Shown: piece after piece, positions 23,549 to 32,312 of the stretch | Layout: each line of letters begins with the position of its first letter | How positions within the stretch are numbered: position 1 is the first letter of the stretch | Assembly (NCBI RefSeq): GCF_007992175.1 | Contig: NZ_BJZT01000015.1 | Coordinates: 62,001 to 126,000 of the forward strand | DNA: 64,000 nucleotides | Source: Methylobacterium haplocladii | Lineage (GTDB): Bacteria; Pseudomonadota; Alphaproteobacteria; Rhizobiales; Beijerinckiaceae | Reading direction: 5' to 3' | Program-made: the position numbers and the translations under genes | Notes under the pieces: model-generated | The model's input: the letters and a program-made list of their open reading frames with translations, nothing else | Database searches by the model: none | What the model was told of the DNA's origin: nothing

Positions 23549-26335
23549 ATGTTCGACGCCGCGCCCGCTCTCGAGAAAGTCCTGGAATCGTTAGACCGGG
23601 ACGCGCGGGAGCCGACCCGGTTGCGCGCGGCCCTGGTGCCCGAGCTGCGCAAGGTCATCGAAGCCGGCCACAAGGACGCGGAGCGCCAGCTCCTCAAGGA
23701 TCGCAACGGCGTCGCCTGCGCCCAGCGCATCTCGCGGCTGACCGACCACGTCGTGAAGGCGATCTTCGACGCCGTGGTCTGGCGTCTTTACCCGAACGAC
23801 AACCCCTCCACCGGCGAGCAGCTCGCCATCGTCGCCACCGGCGGCTACGGCCGGGGCACGATGGCGCCGGGCTCGGACATCGATCTGCTGTTCCTGCTGC
23901 CCTACAAGCAGACGGCGTGGTCGGAGAGCGTCGTCGAGGCGATGCTCTACGTGCTGTGGGACCTCAAGCTGAAGGTCGGCCACGCCACTCGCTCGGTCGA
24001 GGAATGCCTGCGCGAGGGCCGCGCGGACATGACGATCCGCACGGCGCTCCTCGAAGCGCGCTTCCTGTTCGGCTCGCGCACCCTGTTCGAGCAGCTGGTG
24101 ACGCGCTTCGACGGCGAGCTCGTCATGGGCACCGCCGCCGAGTTCGTGGACGCGAAGCTGCGCGAGCGCGACGGCCGCGTCGCCAAGGCCGGGTCGTCCC
24201 GCTACCTCGTCGAGCCGAACGTCAAGGACGGCAAGGGCGGCCTGCGTGACCTCAACACGCTGTTCTGGATCGCGAAATACACCTACCGGGTCCGCGATCA
24301 GGCCGAGCTGGTGAATGCCGGCCTGTTCACGGCCGAGGAATACAGGCTGTTCGAGCGCTGCGACGAGTTCCTGTGGCGGGTGCGCTGCCACATGCATTTC
24401 GCCACCGGCCGCGCCGAGGAGCGCCTGTCCTTCGGGCTTCAGCCCAAGATCGCCGAGCGGTTCGGCTTCGGCGCGCGCGGCGGCCTCTCGGGCGTCGAGC
24501 GTTTCATGAAGGCGTATTTCCTGGTCGCCAAGGAGGTCGGCGACCTCACCGCGATCGTCTGCTCGGAGCTGGAGGCGCGCCACGCCAAGCGCACGCCGGT
24601 GCTCGACCGCTGGATCGGCCGCTTTCGCGACCGTTTCCGCGCCACGACGATCGAGGCCGAGGATTTCCGGATCGACAACGGACGAGTCAACACCCGCAAC
24701 GAGGCGACCTTCGAGCGCGATCCGGTCAACCTGATCCGGCTGTTCTGGCTCGCGGACCGCCACAACCTGCCGATCCACCCGGATGCGGCCCGGCTCGCCA
24801 ACCGCTCCCTGCGGCTCGTCAGCCAGGCAGTCCGGACCGACCCGGAAGCCAACCGGCTGTTTCTCGACATCCTGACCTCGAAGAACGCCCCCGAGACCAT
24901 CCTGCGGCTGATGAACGAGGCGGGCGTGCTCGGCCGCTTCATCCCGGATTTCCGGCGCATCGTCGCGATGATGCAGTTCAACATGTACCACCACTTCACG
25001 GTGGACGAGCATCTCTTGCGCACGCTCGGCGTGCTCTCCGCGGTCGATAGCGGGCGGCTGGAGGAGGAGCATCCCCTCGCCTCCCGGCTGATCGGCACGA
25101 TCCAGAACCGCCGGGCGCTGTTCGTCGCCGTGCTGCTGCACGACATCGCCAAGGGCCGACCGGAAGACCACTCCATCGCCGGCGCCGCCATCGCGAAGAA
25201 GCTCGGCCCGCGCTTCGGCCTGACCCAGGCCGAGACAGGCACCGTCTCGTGGCTCGTTGAGCATCATCTGCTGATGTCCATGGTGGCGCAGAGCCGCGAC
25301 CTGTCCGATCCGAAGACCATCGAGAAATTCGCCGCCGTCGTGCAGAGCCTGGAGCGCCTGAAGCTCCTCACCATCCTCACCGTCGCCGACATCAAGGCGG
25401 TGGGTCCGGGCACCTGGACGGCCTGGAAGGGCACGCTGCTGCGTACGCTCTACGAGGAGACCGAGGTCTATCTCTCGGGCGGCCATTCCGAGTTCGCCCG
25501 CACCGATCGGGTCAGGCTGATTCAGATGGCGCTCCGCGAGCGCCTCTCCGACTGGAGCGCGGAAGACTTCGACGGCTACGCGGCCCGGCACAACCAGGCC
25601 TACTGGCTCAAGGTCGACGGCACTCGGCAGTTCAAGAATGCCGGCTTCCTGAAGGCCGTGACCGACGAGGGCCGCACCTCGGCCACCGCCTACGAGACCG
25701 ACGTGTTTCGCGGTGTCACCGAACTGACGGTCTACTCGCCGGACCATCCGCGGTTGCTCGCCATCATAACCGGCGCCTGCGCGGCAGCCGGCGGCAACAT
25801 CGTCGACGCGCAGATCTTCACCACCACCGACGGCTTCGCCCTCGACACGATCTTCATCTCCCGCGCCTTCGAGCGCGACGAGGACGAGATGCGCCGCGCC
25901 AAGCGCATCGCCACCGCCATCGAGAAGGCGCTCAAGGGCGAGATCAAGATCGCCGAGCTCGTCGCCGACAAGCACCCGAAGGAGTCGCCCAAGACCTTCC
26001 TGGTGCCGCCGGACCTCTCGATCGACAACGCCCTGTCGAGCCGCGAGACCGTGATCGAGATCACCGGCCTCGACCGGCCCGGCCTGCTCTACGAGCTGAC
26101 CACCGCGATCAACCGGCTCGGCCTCAACATCGTCTCGGCCCATATCGCCACCTTCGGCGAGCGGGCAGTCGACGTGTTCTACGTGGTCGACCTCACCGGC
26201 ACCCGGGTGATGCAGCCCGACCGCCTCGCCGCGATCCGCGTCGCTGTCATGGAGGTGTTTGCCGGAGACGTCGCCGCGCTCCGGGCCGAGGGGCTCGACG
26301 CCTTGGTCGACTCGCCGCCGCCGCGTGAGGCTTGA
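23549..26335 (+). CDS. glnD: Protein-PII uridylyltransferase/uridylyl-removing enzyme GlnD
   Basis: A 928-residue bifunctional nitrogen sensor. The N-terminal nucleotidyltransferase has GGYGRGTMAPGSDIDLLFLL (catalytic GxxxDxD) near residues 95-115. An HD hydrolase domain holds VLLHDIAKGRPEDHS near residue 530 and EHHLLMSM. Two C-terminal ACT domains (VYSPDHPRLLAIITGA and ITGLDRPGLLYELTTAI) sense glutamine. It uridylylates PII proteins when glutamine is low; the likely target GlnK, with its Tyr51, is encoded at 30364-30702. It is divergent from the ABC binding-protein gene and is followed by grpE. Confidence 0.97.
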   Translation: MFDAAPALEKVLESLDRDAREPTRLRAALVPELRKVIEAGHKDAERQLLKDRNGVACAQRISRLTDHVVKAIFDAVVWRLYPNDNPSTGEQLAIVATGGYGRGTMAPGSDIDLLFLLPYKQTAWSESVVEAMLYVLWDLKLKVGHATRSVEECLREGRADMTIRTALLEARFLFGSRTLFEQLVTRFDGELVMGTAAEFVDAKLRERDGRVAKAGSSRYLVEPNVKDGKGGLRDLNTLFWIAKYTYRVRDQAELVNAGLFTAEEYRLFERCDEFLWRVRCHMHFATGRAEERLSFGLQPKIAERFGFGARGGLSGVERFMKAYFLVAKEVGDLTAIVCSELEARHAKRTPVLDRWIGRFRDRFRATTIEAEDFRIDNGRVNTRNEATFERDPVNLIRLFWLADRHNLPIHPDAARLANRSLRLVSQAVRTDPEANRLFLDILTSKNAPETILRLMNEAGVLGRFIPDFRRIVAMMQFNMYHHFTVDEHLLRTLGVLSAVDSGRLEEEHPLASRLIGTIQNRRALFVAVLLHDIAKGRPEDHSIAGAAIAKKLGPRFGLTQAETGTVSWLVEHHLLMSMVAQSRDLSDPKTIEKFAAVVQSLERLKLLTILTVADIKAVGPGTWTAWKGTLLRTLYEETEVYLSGGHSEFARTDRVRLIQMALRERLSDWSAEDFDGYAARHNQAYWLKVDGTRQFKNAGFLKAVTDEGRTSATAYETDVFRGVTELTVYSPDHPRLLAIITGACAAAGGNIVDAQIFTTTDGFALDTIFISRAFERDEDEMRRAKRIATAIEKALKGEIKIAELVADKHPKESPKTFLVPPDLSIDNALSSRETVIEITGLDRPGLLYELTTAINRLGLNIVSAHIATFGERAVDVFYVVDLTGTRVMQPDRLAAIRVAVMEVFAGDVAALRAEGLDALVDSPPPREA

Positions 26336-26356
26336 GGGTGGGCAGCTCGCGCAAAA

Positions 26357-26387
26357 CTTGATTTCGAGCGCGCCCCGCCTGATATCA
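26357..26387 (+). promoter_or_regulatory. Possible RpoH-type promoter before grpE
   Basis: CTTGAT at 26357-26362 and CCTGATATCA at 26378-26387 with a 15-nt spacer resemble an alphaproteobacterial heat-shock promoter (CTTG ... C.TAT.T). The match at -10 is imperfect. It is 40 nt upstream of the grpE start. Confidence 0.3.
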
Positions 26388-26426
26388 GCGCCGTTCCTGA
26401 ACGATTGTTTCGACTGACGAACGGCG

Positions 26427-27026
26427 ATGATGGCAGACCACGACGAGCACGAGGATCGGCGCAACGGAGCGGAGGCGTCGGAGGCCGAAGCGATACCGGC
26501 GGCGATCGACGCCGAGACGCTGGCGACCGCTCTGCGCGAGCGCGACGAGATGAAGGATCGCCTGCTGCGTACGCTCGCGGAGATGGAGAACCTGCGCCGC
26601 CGCACGGAGCGCGAGGTCGTCGACGCCCGCACCTACGCCGTCACCAACTTCGCCCGCGACATCCTCAACGCGGCCGACAACATCCGCCGCGCCCTCGAAA
26701 GCGTGCCGGCCGAGGCCCGCGAGACCGCCGAGGGAGCGTTCAAGGGCCTGATCGAAGGGATCGAGCTGACCGAGCGCGACCTCGCCAAGACCCTGGAGCG
26801 TCACGGCGTGAAGGTGGTGGAGCCCAAGGGCCAGCGCTTCGACCCCAACCGCCATCAGGCGATGTTCGAGGTGCCGGACACCCAGGTTCCCAACGGGACC
26901 GTCGTCCAAGTGATCCAGAGCGGCTACATCCTCGGCGACCGCACCCTGCGACCGGCCCTCGTCGGCGTCTCCAAGGGCGGCCCGAAGCCCGAGGCCGCCA
27001 AGGACAAACCCGCCGACGCCGCGTGA
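26427..27026 (+). CDS. grpE: Nucleotide exchange factor GrpE
   Basis: 199 residues of the DnaK co-chaperone. An acidic disordered start is followed by a long coiled coil ([18 protein letters not shown] is the family signature region) and a C-terminal beta domain with the GrpE signature spread over [12 protein letters not shown] and [19 protein letters not shown]. It releases ADP from DnaK. Here it follows glnD instead of hrcA, its common partner in related bacteria. An ATG one codon downstream (26430) is equally possible as the start. Confidence 0.97.
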   Translation: MMADHDEHEDRRNGAEASEAEAIPAAIDAETLATALRERDEMKDRLLRTLAEMENLRRRTEREVVDARTYAVTNFARDILNAADNIRRALESVPAEARETAEGAFKGLIEGIELTERDLAKTLERHGVKVVEPKGQRFDPNRHQAMFEVPDTQVPNGTVVQVIQSGYILGDRTLRPALVGVSKGGPKPEAAKDKPADAA

Positions 27027-27091
27027 TTCTCGTGTCGGATCGGCCTCGGTCGGAGGCCGTGGCGCACCATCCAGGCTGGGCGCGAAACGAA

Positions 27092-27119
27092 AAAGGCCCC
27101 GGATCGCTCCGGGGCCTTT
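27092..27119. terminator. Bidirectional intrinsic terminator between grpE and the porin gene
   Basis: A perfect 12-bp stem (AAAGGCCCCGGA, loop TCGC, TCCGGGGCCTTT). The minus-strand side ends in five T residues and the plus side in TTTC, so it can stop transcripts from both convergent genes. Confidence 0.9.
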
Positions 27120-27141
27120 CGTCGATCGTGATCGGAGTGGA

Positions 27142-28419
27142 TCAGAAGGTGATGCCGGTCTCGATCATGTAGCGATCCTGCGTGGTGCGGTTGCCGGTGC
27201 GGCCGAAGCCCGTGCCGAGCGTGCCGGCGAGCAGGTTGCCGCGCTGGATGTCCTGCAGATCCACGTGCGAGTACTCGCCGCGGATGAAGAAGCGGTCGAA
27301 GGTGAAGGTCGGCGTGATCGTGTAGGAGATCGCCGAGCTGCCCGGGCCGTAGAGCAGGCTGGTCGTCGCGATCGGACCGAAGCGGTTGCCGTCCTGCGTG
27401 ATGTACTCGAAGCGGCCGCCGAGCGAGAAGTTGTCGGTGAACGAGTAGGCCGCGAGCAGCGCGCCGCCGAAGGTCGAGGCGCCGCCGACGATGCCGAGCG
27501 ACAGGTCGGGAGCGACTTCGGTGTACTGGACGTAGGGCGTGATGGTCCAGGGACCGTTGGCGTAGGTGTAGTTGACGCTGACGATGCTGCTGTTCTGGAA
27601 GGTGTTGAAGGTCGCGAACTGGAACTGCGAACCGCGGTTGCGGCTGTCGAACTTGCTGAAGCTCGTGCCGCCGTTGATGCCGATCGTGTTCGAGTCGTCG
27701 ATCTTGTAGGTGACGAGACCGGTGATCCAGTTCAGCTCACCCGAGAAGAAGCCGTCGGTGACCGCCAGCGAAGCCGCCCACGGTCCGCTCGCATAGTTCA
27801 CCTGGACGCCCTGGTTGATGATGTTTTCTTGGTTGAACAGCAGACCGCGCGAGATGTTGATGTTTTGGAACGTAAACGGCGCCTCGGAGCCGATGTTCGT
27901 GAACATCCGTCCGCCCTGGACCGAGAATTCCTCGTTGATCTGGTACTTGCCGAAAGCCACCGGCACCGGCCCGAACAGGAGGCTGTTCTGGTCGTAGGAG
28001 TAGTAGACCGGCAGGCCGAGCGACGGGATGGAGTAGAGGCCGGTCGCCACGAAGAACTGGAACGGGCCGTCCGCCTTCTGGACGAAGAGCAGCGCGTTGC
28101 TGACGTCGAGACGCGAGTTCTGGTCCGGATCGGTGTTGATCGGGGTCACCGCCGCATTGAACGGGTTGGAGAAGCTGTAGGCGTAGGCCGAGAAGGCGCC
28201 GCCGAGGTAGAGGTCGCCGATGGGCGAGGCCCAGCAGGACGAGGTCGCCGGGGCCTTGATGGTGGCGCCGTAAGCCGGCGTGGAGATCGCCGCCTTGCAA
28301 TGCTCCTCGACCACGATCGGTGCAGCGGCCTTGGAAGGCAGATCGGCCGCGAAAGCGGAACCGGCGGCGAGCAGTGCAAGCGTCGCTACGGATCCCCGCA
28401 GCACCAGTTTGGAAGACAT
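27142..28419 (-). CDS. Outer-membrane beta-barrel protein (porin-like)
   Basis: 425 residues with a signal peptide ending SAFAADLPSKAAAP, the typical start of outer-membrane proteins in Methylobacterium/Bradyrhizobium. The mature part is a series of alternating amphipathic strands, ends in RYMIETGITF with the terminal phenylalanine needed for BAM recognition, and has two cysteines near the start (EEHCKAAI and SSCWASP). It probably forms a channel or adhesion barrel; specificity is unknown. It is isolated between two strong terminators, with a palindrome 76 nt upstream of the start. Confidence 0.8.
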   Translation of the reverse strand: MSSKLVLRGSVATLALLAAGSAFAADLPSKAAAPIVVEEHCKAAISTPAYGATIKAPATSSCWASPIGDLYLGGAFSAYAYSFSNPFNAAVTPINTDPDQNSRLDVSNALLFVQKADGPFQFFVATGLYSIPSLGLPVYYSYDQNSLLFGPVPVAFGKYQINEEFSVQGGRMFTNIGSEAPFTFQNINISRGLLFNQENIINQGVQVNYASGPWAASLAVTDGFFSGELNWITGLVTYKIDDSNTIGINGGTSFSKFDSRNRGSQFQFATFNTFQNSSIVSVNYTYANGPWTITPYVQYTEVAPDLSLGIVGGASTFGGALLAAYSFTDNFSLGGRFEYITQDGNRFGPIATTSLLYGPGSSAISYTITPTFTFDRFFIRGEYSHVDLQDIQRGNLLAGTLGTGFGRTGNRTTQDRYMIETGITF

Positions 28420-28494
28420 CGGTCGAGCCCCTTGTTTCTTGTATGGTCAAGGTTGCCGAAAGCGCCCTGCACCGCAAAAGGAAGATTCGAGCAA

Positions 28495-28513
28495 TTGCCT
28501 ATCGATTAGGCAA
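28495..28513. promoter_or_regulatory. Perfect palindrome TTGCCTA-N5-TAGGCAA upstream of the porin gene
   Basis: 7-bp perfect arms with a TCGAT spacer, 76 nt before the start codon, where an operator or activator site would be expected. The cognate regulator is unknown. Confidence 0.4.
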
Positions 28514-28722
28514 ATCGGCTCCTGTCGTCGCGGTCCCCCGAAACTGTTGCCGTATCGCAACAATTTCGCTGCCTCACGGGCACGTCCGATCACGGTTTCG
28601 CGTGCGAAGTCTTTCATCAATTCTTGACCATTGCGCGAATTCGATCGCCGCGCCTGCGTATTCGTCCCGATTTCGAATCACCGCCGCCAATCGTCCAAGC
28701 GTAGATTCGCGACGCAAACGAA

Positions 28723-28751
28723 AAGACCCCGGCGCCGGGCGCCGGGGTCTT
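28723..28751 (-). terminator. Intrinsic terminator after amtB
   Basis: AAGACCCCGGCG pairs with CGCCGGGGTCTT. On the minus strand the hairpin is followed by TTTT, 27 nt after the amtB stop codon. Confidence 0.88.
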
Positions 28752-28777
28752 CCGTTCGAAGCGCTGCCGCGTTCGGA

Positions 28778-30274
28778 TCAGTAGTTGTAGGCGCGCTCGC
28801 CGTGATCGGCGATGTCGAGACCTTCGCGCTCTTCGTCTTCCTTCACGCGCAGGCCGATCGTGAGATCGACGAGCTTGTAGAGGATGGCGGACCCGATGCC
28901 GGACCAGAGCAGGGTGAGGCCGACGGCCTCGGCCTGGATGATGAACTGGCCCATCATGTCGTAGGCGCCGACCACGAGCTCACCGGGCTTTGTGGTGTAG
29001 TCGGGGATGCCGACGCCGCCGAGCTTCGGGTCGACCAGGATGCCGGTCGCGAGGGCGCCGAGGATGCCGCCGACGCAGTGGACGCCGAAGACGTCCAGCG
29101 AGTCGTCGTAGCCGATGGCGTTCTTCACGGTGGAGCACATCACGAAGCAGACGCCGCCGGCGACGAAGCCGAGGACGATCGAGCCCATCGGGCCGGCGAA
29201 GCCCGAGGCCGGGGTGACGGCCACGAGGCCGGCGATGGCGCCCGAGAGCATGCCGAGGAGCGACGGCTTGCCCTTGGCGGCCCATTCCACGAACAGCCAA
29301 GACACGGCCGCGGCGCAGGTCGCGACGAAGGTGTTCAGCATGGCGAGGCCGGTGGTGCCGTTCGACTCGAGGTTGGAGCCGGCGTTGAAGCCGAACCAGC
29401 CGACCCAGAGCAGCGAGGCGCCGATCGTGGTCATGGTCAGCGAGTGCGGGGCGAGCAGGTCACGGCCGTAGCCGATGCGCTTGCCAAGCATCAGGCAGCC
29501 GACGAAGCCGGCGATGCCCGCGTTGATGTGAACGACCGTGCCGCCGGCGAAGTCGAGGGCGCCCTTCTTGAACAGGAAGCCCGCATCGGCATTGACCGCG
29601 TCGAGAGCCGCCTGTGCGCTGGCCTTGGTGGCGTCGTCGGTTGCGGCGGCCAGCGCCTTGGCGGCGTTGCCGACGGCGTCCGGGCCGCCCCAGTACCAGA
29701 CCATGTGCGCCATCGGGAAGTAGATGAGCGTGACCCAGAGGACCATGAACACGATCAACGCGGAGAACTTCATCCGCTCGGCGAAGGCGCCGACGATGAG
29801 AGCCGGCGTGATCATCGCGAACGTCATCTGGAAGCAGATGTAGACGTATTCGGGGATCACGACGCCATTCGAGAAGGTGGCGACGGTCGAGTTCGGATCG
29901 ACGCCCTTGAGGAAGGCCTTGGAGAAGCCGCCGATGAAGTCGTTGAGGCCGGCGCCGTTGGTGAAGGCGAGGCTGTAGCCGTAGAAAACCCACAGCAGGC
30001 CGACGATGCAGACGATGGCGAAGACCTGGGTCAGCACCGAGAGCATGTTCTTGGTGCGCACGAGGCCGCCGTAGAACAGGGCTAGGCCCGGCACGCTCAT
30101 CATCAGCACGAGGGCGGCCGAGATCAGCATCCAGGCGGTATCGCCCTTGTTGGGGACGGGGGCCGGCGGCGCGGCGGCCGCGGCGACGGCATCCTGCGCG
30201 AGCGAAGGCTCGGCGAGGAGGAGGCCCATGGCGGCTCCTCCCAGTCCGAGCGCAAGGAAGTGACGGAGTTTCAT
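28778..30274 (-). CDS. amtB: Ammonium transporter AmtB
   Basis: 498 residues with a cleavable-looking signal sequence (ending in SLAQDA) and eleven predicted membrane helices after residue 45. Family motifs include GLALFYGGLVRTKN, FAMITPALIVGAFAER, DFAGGTVVHINAGIAGFVG (first pore histidine) and LDVFGVHCVGGILGA (second pore histidine). It moves ammonium into the cell and is blocked by unmodified GlnK. The gene follows glnK on the same strand, the conserved pair, and ends at a strong terminator. A stretch of about 25 residues rich in alanine (AVGNAAKALAAATDDATKAS) enlarges a periplasmic loop. Confidence 0.97.
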   Translation of the reverse strand: MKLRHFLALGLGGAAMGLLLAEPSLAQDAVAAAAAPPAPVPNKGDTAWMLISAALVLMMSVPGLALFYGGLVRTKNMLSVLTQVFAIVCIVGLLWVFYGYSLAFTNGAGLNDFIGGFSKAFLKGVDPNSTVATFSNGVVIPEYVYICFQMTFAMITPALIVGAFAERMKFSALIVFMVLWVTLIYFPMAHMVWYWGGPDAVGNAAKALAAATDDATKASAQAALDAVNADAGFLFKKGALDFAGGTVVHINAGIAGFVGCLMLGKRIGYGRDLLAPHSLTMTTIGASLLWVGWFGFNAGSNLESNGTTGLAMLNTFVATCAAAVSWLFVEWAAKGKPSLLGMLSGAIAGLVAVTPASGFAGPMGSIVLGFVAGGVCFVMCSTVKNAIGYDDSLDVFGVHCVGGILGALATGILVDPKLGGVGIPDYTTKPGELVVGAYDMMGQFIIQAEAVGLTLLWSGIGSAILYKLVDLTIGLRVKEDEEREGLDIADHGERAYNY

Positions 30275-30363
30275 GGAAACGGGGCTCCCGATCGCGATGC
30301 GATTCTGGTGGAAGGAGAAGGCGCGATAGTCCGGCCGGGCCGGATCGCCGATGATCTCAGGGA

Positions 30364-30765
<402 letters not shown>

Positions 30766-30819
30766 TTAGGTCCGGCGGTTCCGCAGCGCTCGGAATGAGC
30801 CTGCGACCGCGCGCCATCA

Positions 30820-30836
30820 TTCAAGGACTATGCCAG
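30820..30836 (-). promoter_or_regulatory. Candidate sigma-54 promoter of glnK-amtB
   Basis: On the minus strand CTGGCATAGTCCTTGAA keeps TGGCA and TTG, with GG and GA exactly 10 nt apart. The canonical form is GG-N10-GC, so the -12 element has one mismatch. It lies about 118 nt upstream of glnK, and NtrC/sigma-54 control is the rule for this pair. Confidence 0.45.
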
Positions 30837-31022
30837 TCGGAACTTTTCGGCGGTTTGCCTGTCTGCCCAGAAACTGAGCCGGAGATGACTCCGCGGGAGG
30901 CACAGCAAACGCTCAAGCTGCATACCTTTTAGGCAATAAGTCGAAGGGTGCGGCAGATTTGGCCGGCGCCCGCTGTCGACACCGGCGAACGCCTAAGGAT
31001 CCATCGATCCGCGTGCGCTGCC

Positions 31023-31898
31023 TCAGCGGTCCCGCGGCCGGATGAGCCCTTCCTGAGCGACGGAGGCGACGAGCCGTCCATCCCGCGAAAAAATCGCGCC
31101 GCGGGCGAAGCCGAGCGCGCCCGAGGCGCTGGGGCTGTCCTGGGCGTAGAGCAGCCATTCGTCGGCCTTCACCGGCCGGTGGAACCAGAGGGCGTGATCG
31201 AGGCTCGCCGACTGGATCTCGGGATCGAACACGGTGCACCCGTGGGCGATGAGCGTCGAATCGAGCAGCGTCATGTCGGACGCGTAAGCGAGCACGGCCC
31301 GGTGGATCGCCGGATCGTCGGGCAGGGTTTCGGCGGCGCGCATCCAGACATGAAAGCGCGGTGCGCGCGGCGCGCGGCTGCGATAGCGCTCGACCTCGAC
31401 GGGCCTGAGTTGGATCGGCCATTTCTGCGTGAAGTAGGCGAATTTCAGCGGGGGCACGATGATGTCGTCCGTTTCGCGGCCCGCGGCGACGAAACTGCCC
31501 GCATCCGCCAGATCCTCCGGCGGCGGCACGTCCGGCATCGCCGTGGCGTGGTCGAAGCCGGCTTCCCCCGCGTGGAAGGAAACCGACATCGCGAAAATCG
31601 CGCGGCCGTGCTGGACCGCCTTGACCCGGCGGGTGGTGAAGCTGCCGCCGTCGCGGATGCGCTCGACCTCGTAGACGATCGGCACGCCCGGATCGCCGCC
31701 GAGCAGGAAATAGGCATGCAGCGAGTGCGGCGGCCGCGCCGTGTCAACCGTGCGCGAGGCCGCCACCAGCGCCTGCGCCACGACCTGCCCGCCGAAGACG
31801 CGCGGCCAGCCGTTCTTCTGGCAGGCTCCGCGAAACAGATCGGTCTCGAGACGTTCGAGATCGAGGATGTCGAGGAGTTCGCGGACGGCAGCTGTCAT
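31023..31898 (-). CDS. tesB: Acyl-CoA thioesterase II (TesB)
   Basis: 291 residues with a double hot-dog fold. The first half has RVFGGQVVAQALVAA and HSLHAYFLLGGDP; the second half has DMTLLDSTLIAHG and ASLDHALWFHRP followed by WLLYAQDSPSASGALGFARG, covering the Asp/Thr/Gln catalytic triad region of TesB. It hydrolyses medium- and long-chain acyl-CoA. The start is the ATG at 31898; the frame stays open upstream but over unrelated sequence. It stands alone on its strand. Confidence 0.93.
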   Translation of the reverse strand: MTAAVRELLDILDLERLETDLFRGACQKNGWPRVFGGQVVAQALVAASRTVDTARPPHSLHAYFLLGGDPGVPIVYEVERIRDGGSFTTRRVKAVQHGRAIFAMSVSFHAGEAGFDHATAMPDVPPPEDLADAGSFVAAGRETDDIIVPPLKFAYFTQKWPIQLRPVEVERYRSRAPRAPRFHVWMRAAETLPDDPAIHRAVLAYASDMTLLDSTLIAHGCTVFDPEIQSASLDHALWFHRPVKADEWLLYAQDSPSASGALGFARGAIFSRDGRLVASVAQEGLIRPRDR

Positions 31899-32030
31899 GG
31901 TCTCCCGGGGGCGGATGCGGGTCGGGATATAGCGCGGGGACGGCGCCCCTCGCCATGCCGCGCGTTCATGCCTGCGACGCTGGGCGGCCGAGAACCGGTT
32001 GACCGCAACCATGCTGCCATCACAAAACCT

Positions 32031-32070
32031 CCTCATGCTGAGGTGCTCGCGAAGCGAGCCTCGAAGCACG
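32031..32070. repeat. Extragenic repeat CCTCATGCTGAGGTGC...GCCTCGAAGCACG (copy 2)
   Basis: Inverted relative to the copy at 32180-32220 and to that at 21426-21464. The outer 16 and 13 bases match between copies; the centre (TCGCGAAGCGA here) is itself palindromic and varies. Confidence 0.75.
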
Positions 32071-32179
32071 GCCGACGGTTCTGCAGATCTCGATGTCGCG
32101 ACAGTGTGTCGATCTCGACTGAATGAGATTGCCATAGCCTTCGACGGGCGGCGTTTCTCCGTATCGGATAAGCCGCTGC

Positions 32180-32220
32180 CGTGCTTCGAGGCCCGCTGAC
32201 GCGGGCACCTCAGCATGAGG
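32180..32220. repeat. Extragenic repeat CGTGCTTCGAGGC...CCTCAGCATGAGG (copy 3)
   Basis: Same family as the two other copies, with centre CCGCTGACGCGGG. Together with copy 2 it frames about 110 bases of spacer. Confidence 0.75.
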
Positions 32221-32312
32221 GTCGTCGGGGCTTCCAGGACCGTGGTGCCGGGAGGTGTCCGCTTGGAGGCGCAAGCGCTCGACGTCGATCGCACAATCAT
32301 CGGGGGAGCAGC

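Larger units (their letters stand above)
28420..28777. other. Gap with porin promoter region and amtB terminator
   Basis: 358 bases without a gene. The left part is AT-rich relative to its surroundings and carries the palindrome at 28495-28513; the right end holds the amtB terminator. No other structure seen. Confidence 0.5.
31899..32312. other. Gap with an inverted pair of extragenic repeats
   Basis: 414 bases between divergent tesB and the FAD hydroxylase gene. It contains two facing copies of the CGTGCTTCGAGGC repeat (32031-32070 and 32180-32220) about 110 nt apart, which could fold into one large hairpin. No coding frame is convincing. Confidence 0.55.

Noticed and set aside
23591..26632. 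1013-residue minus-strand open frame opposite glnD and grpE
   Set aside because: It runs antisense across two clear genes and shows only the repetitive His/Arg/Gly-rich composition of a complementary frame.
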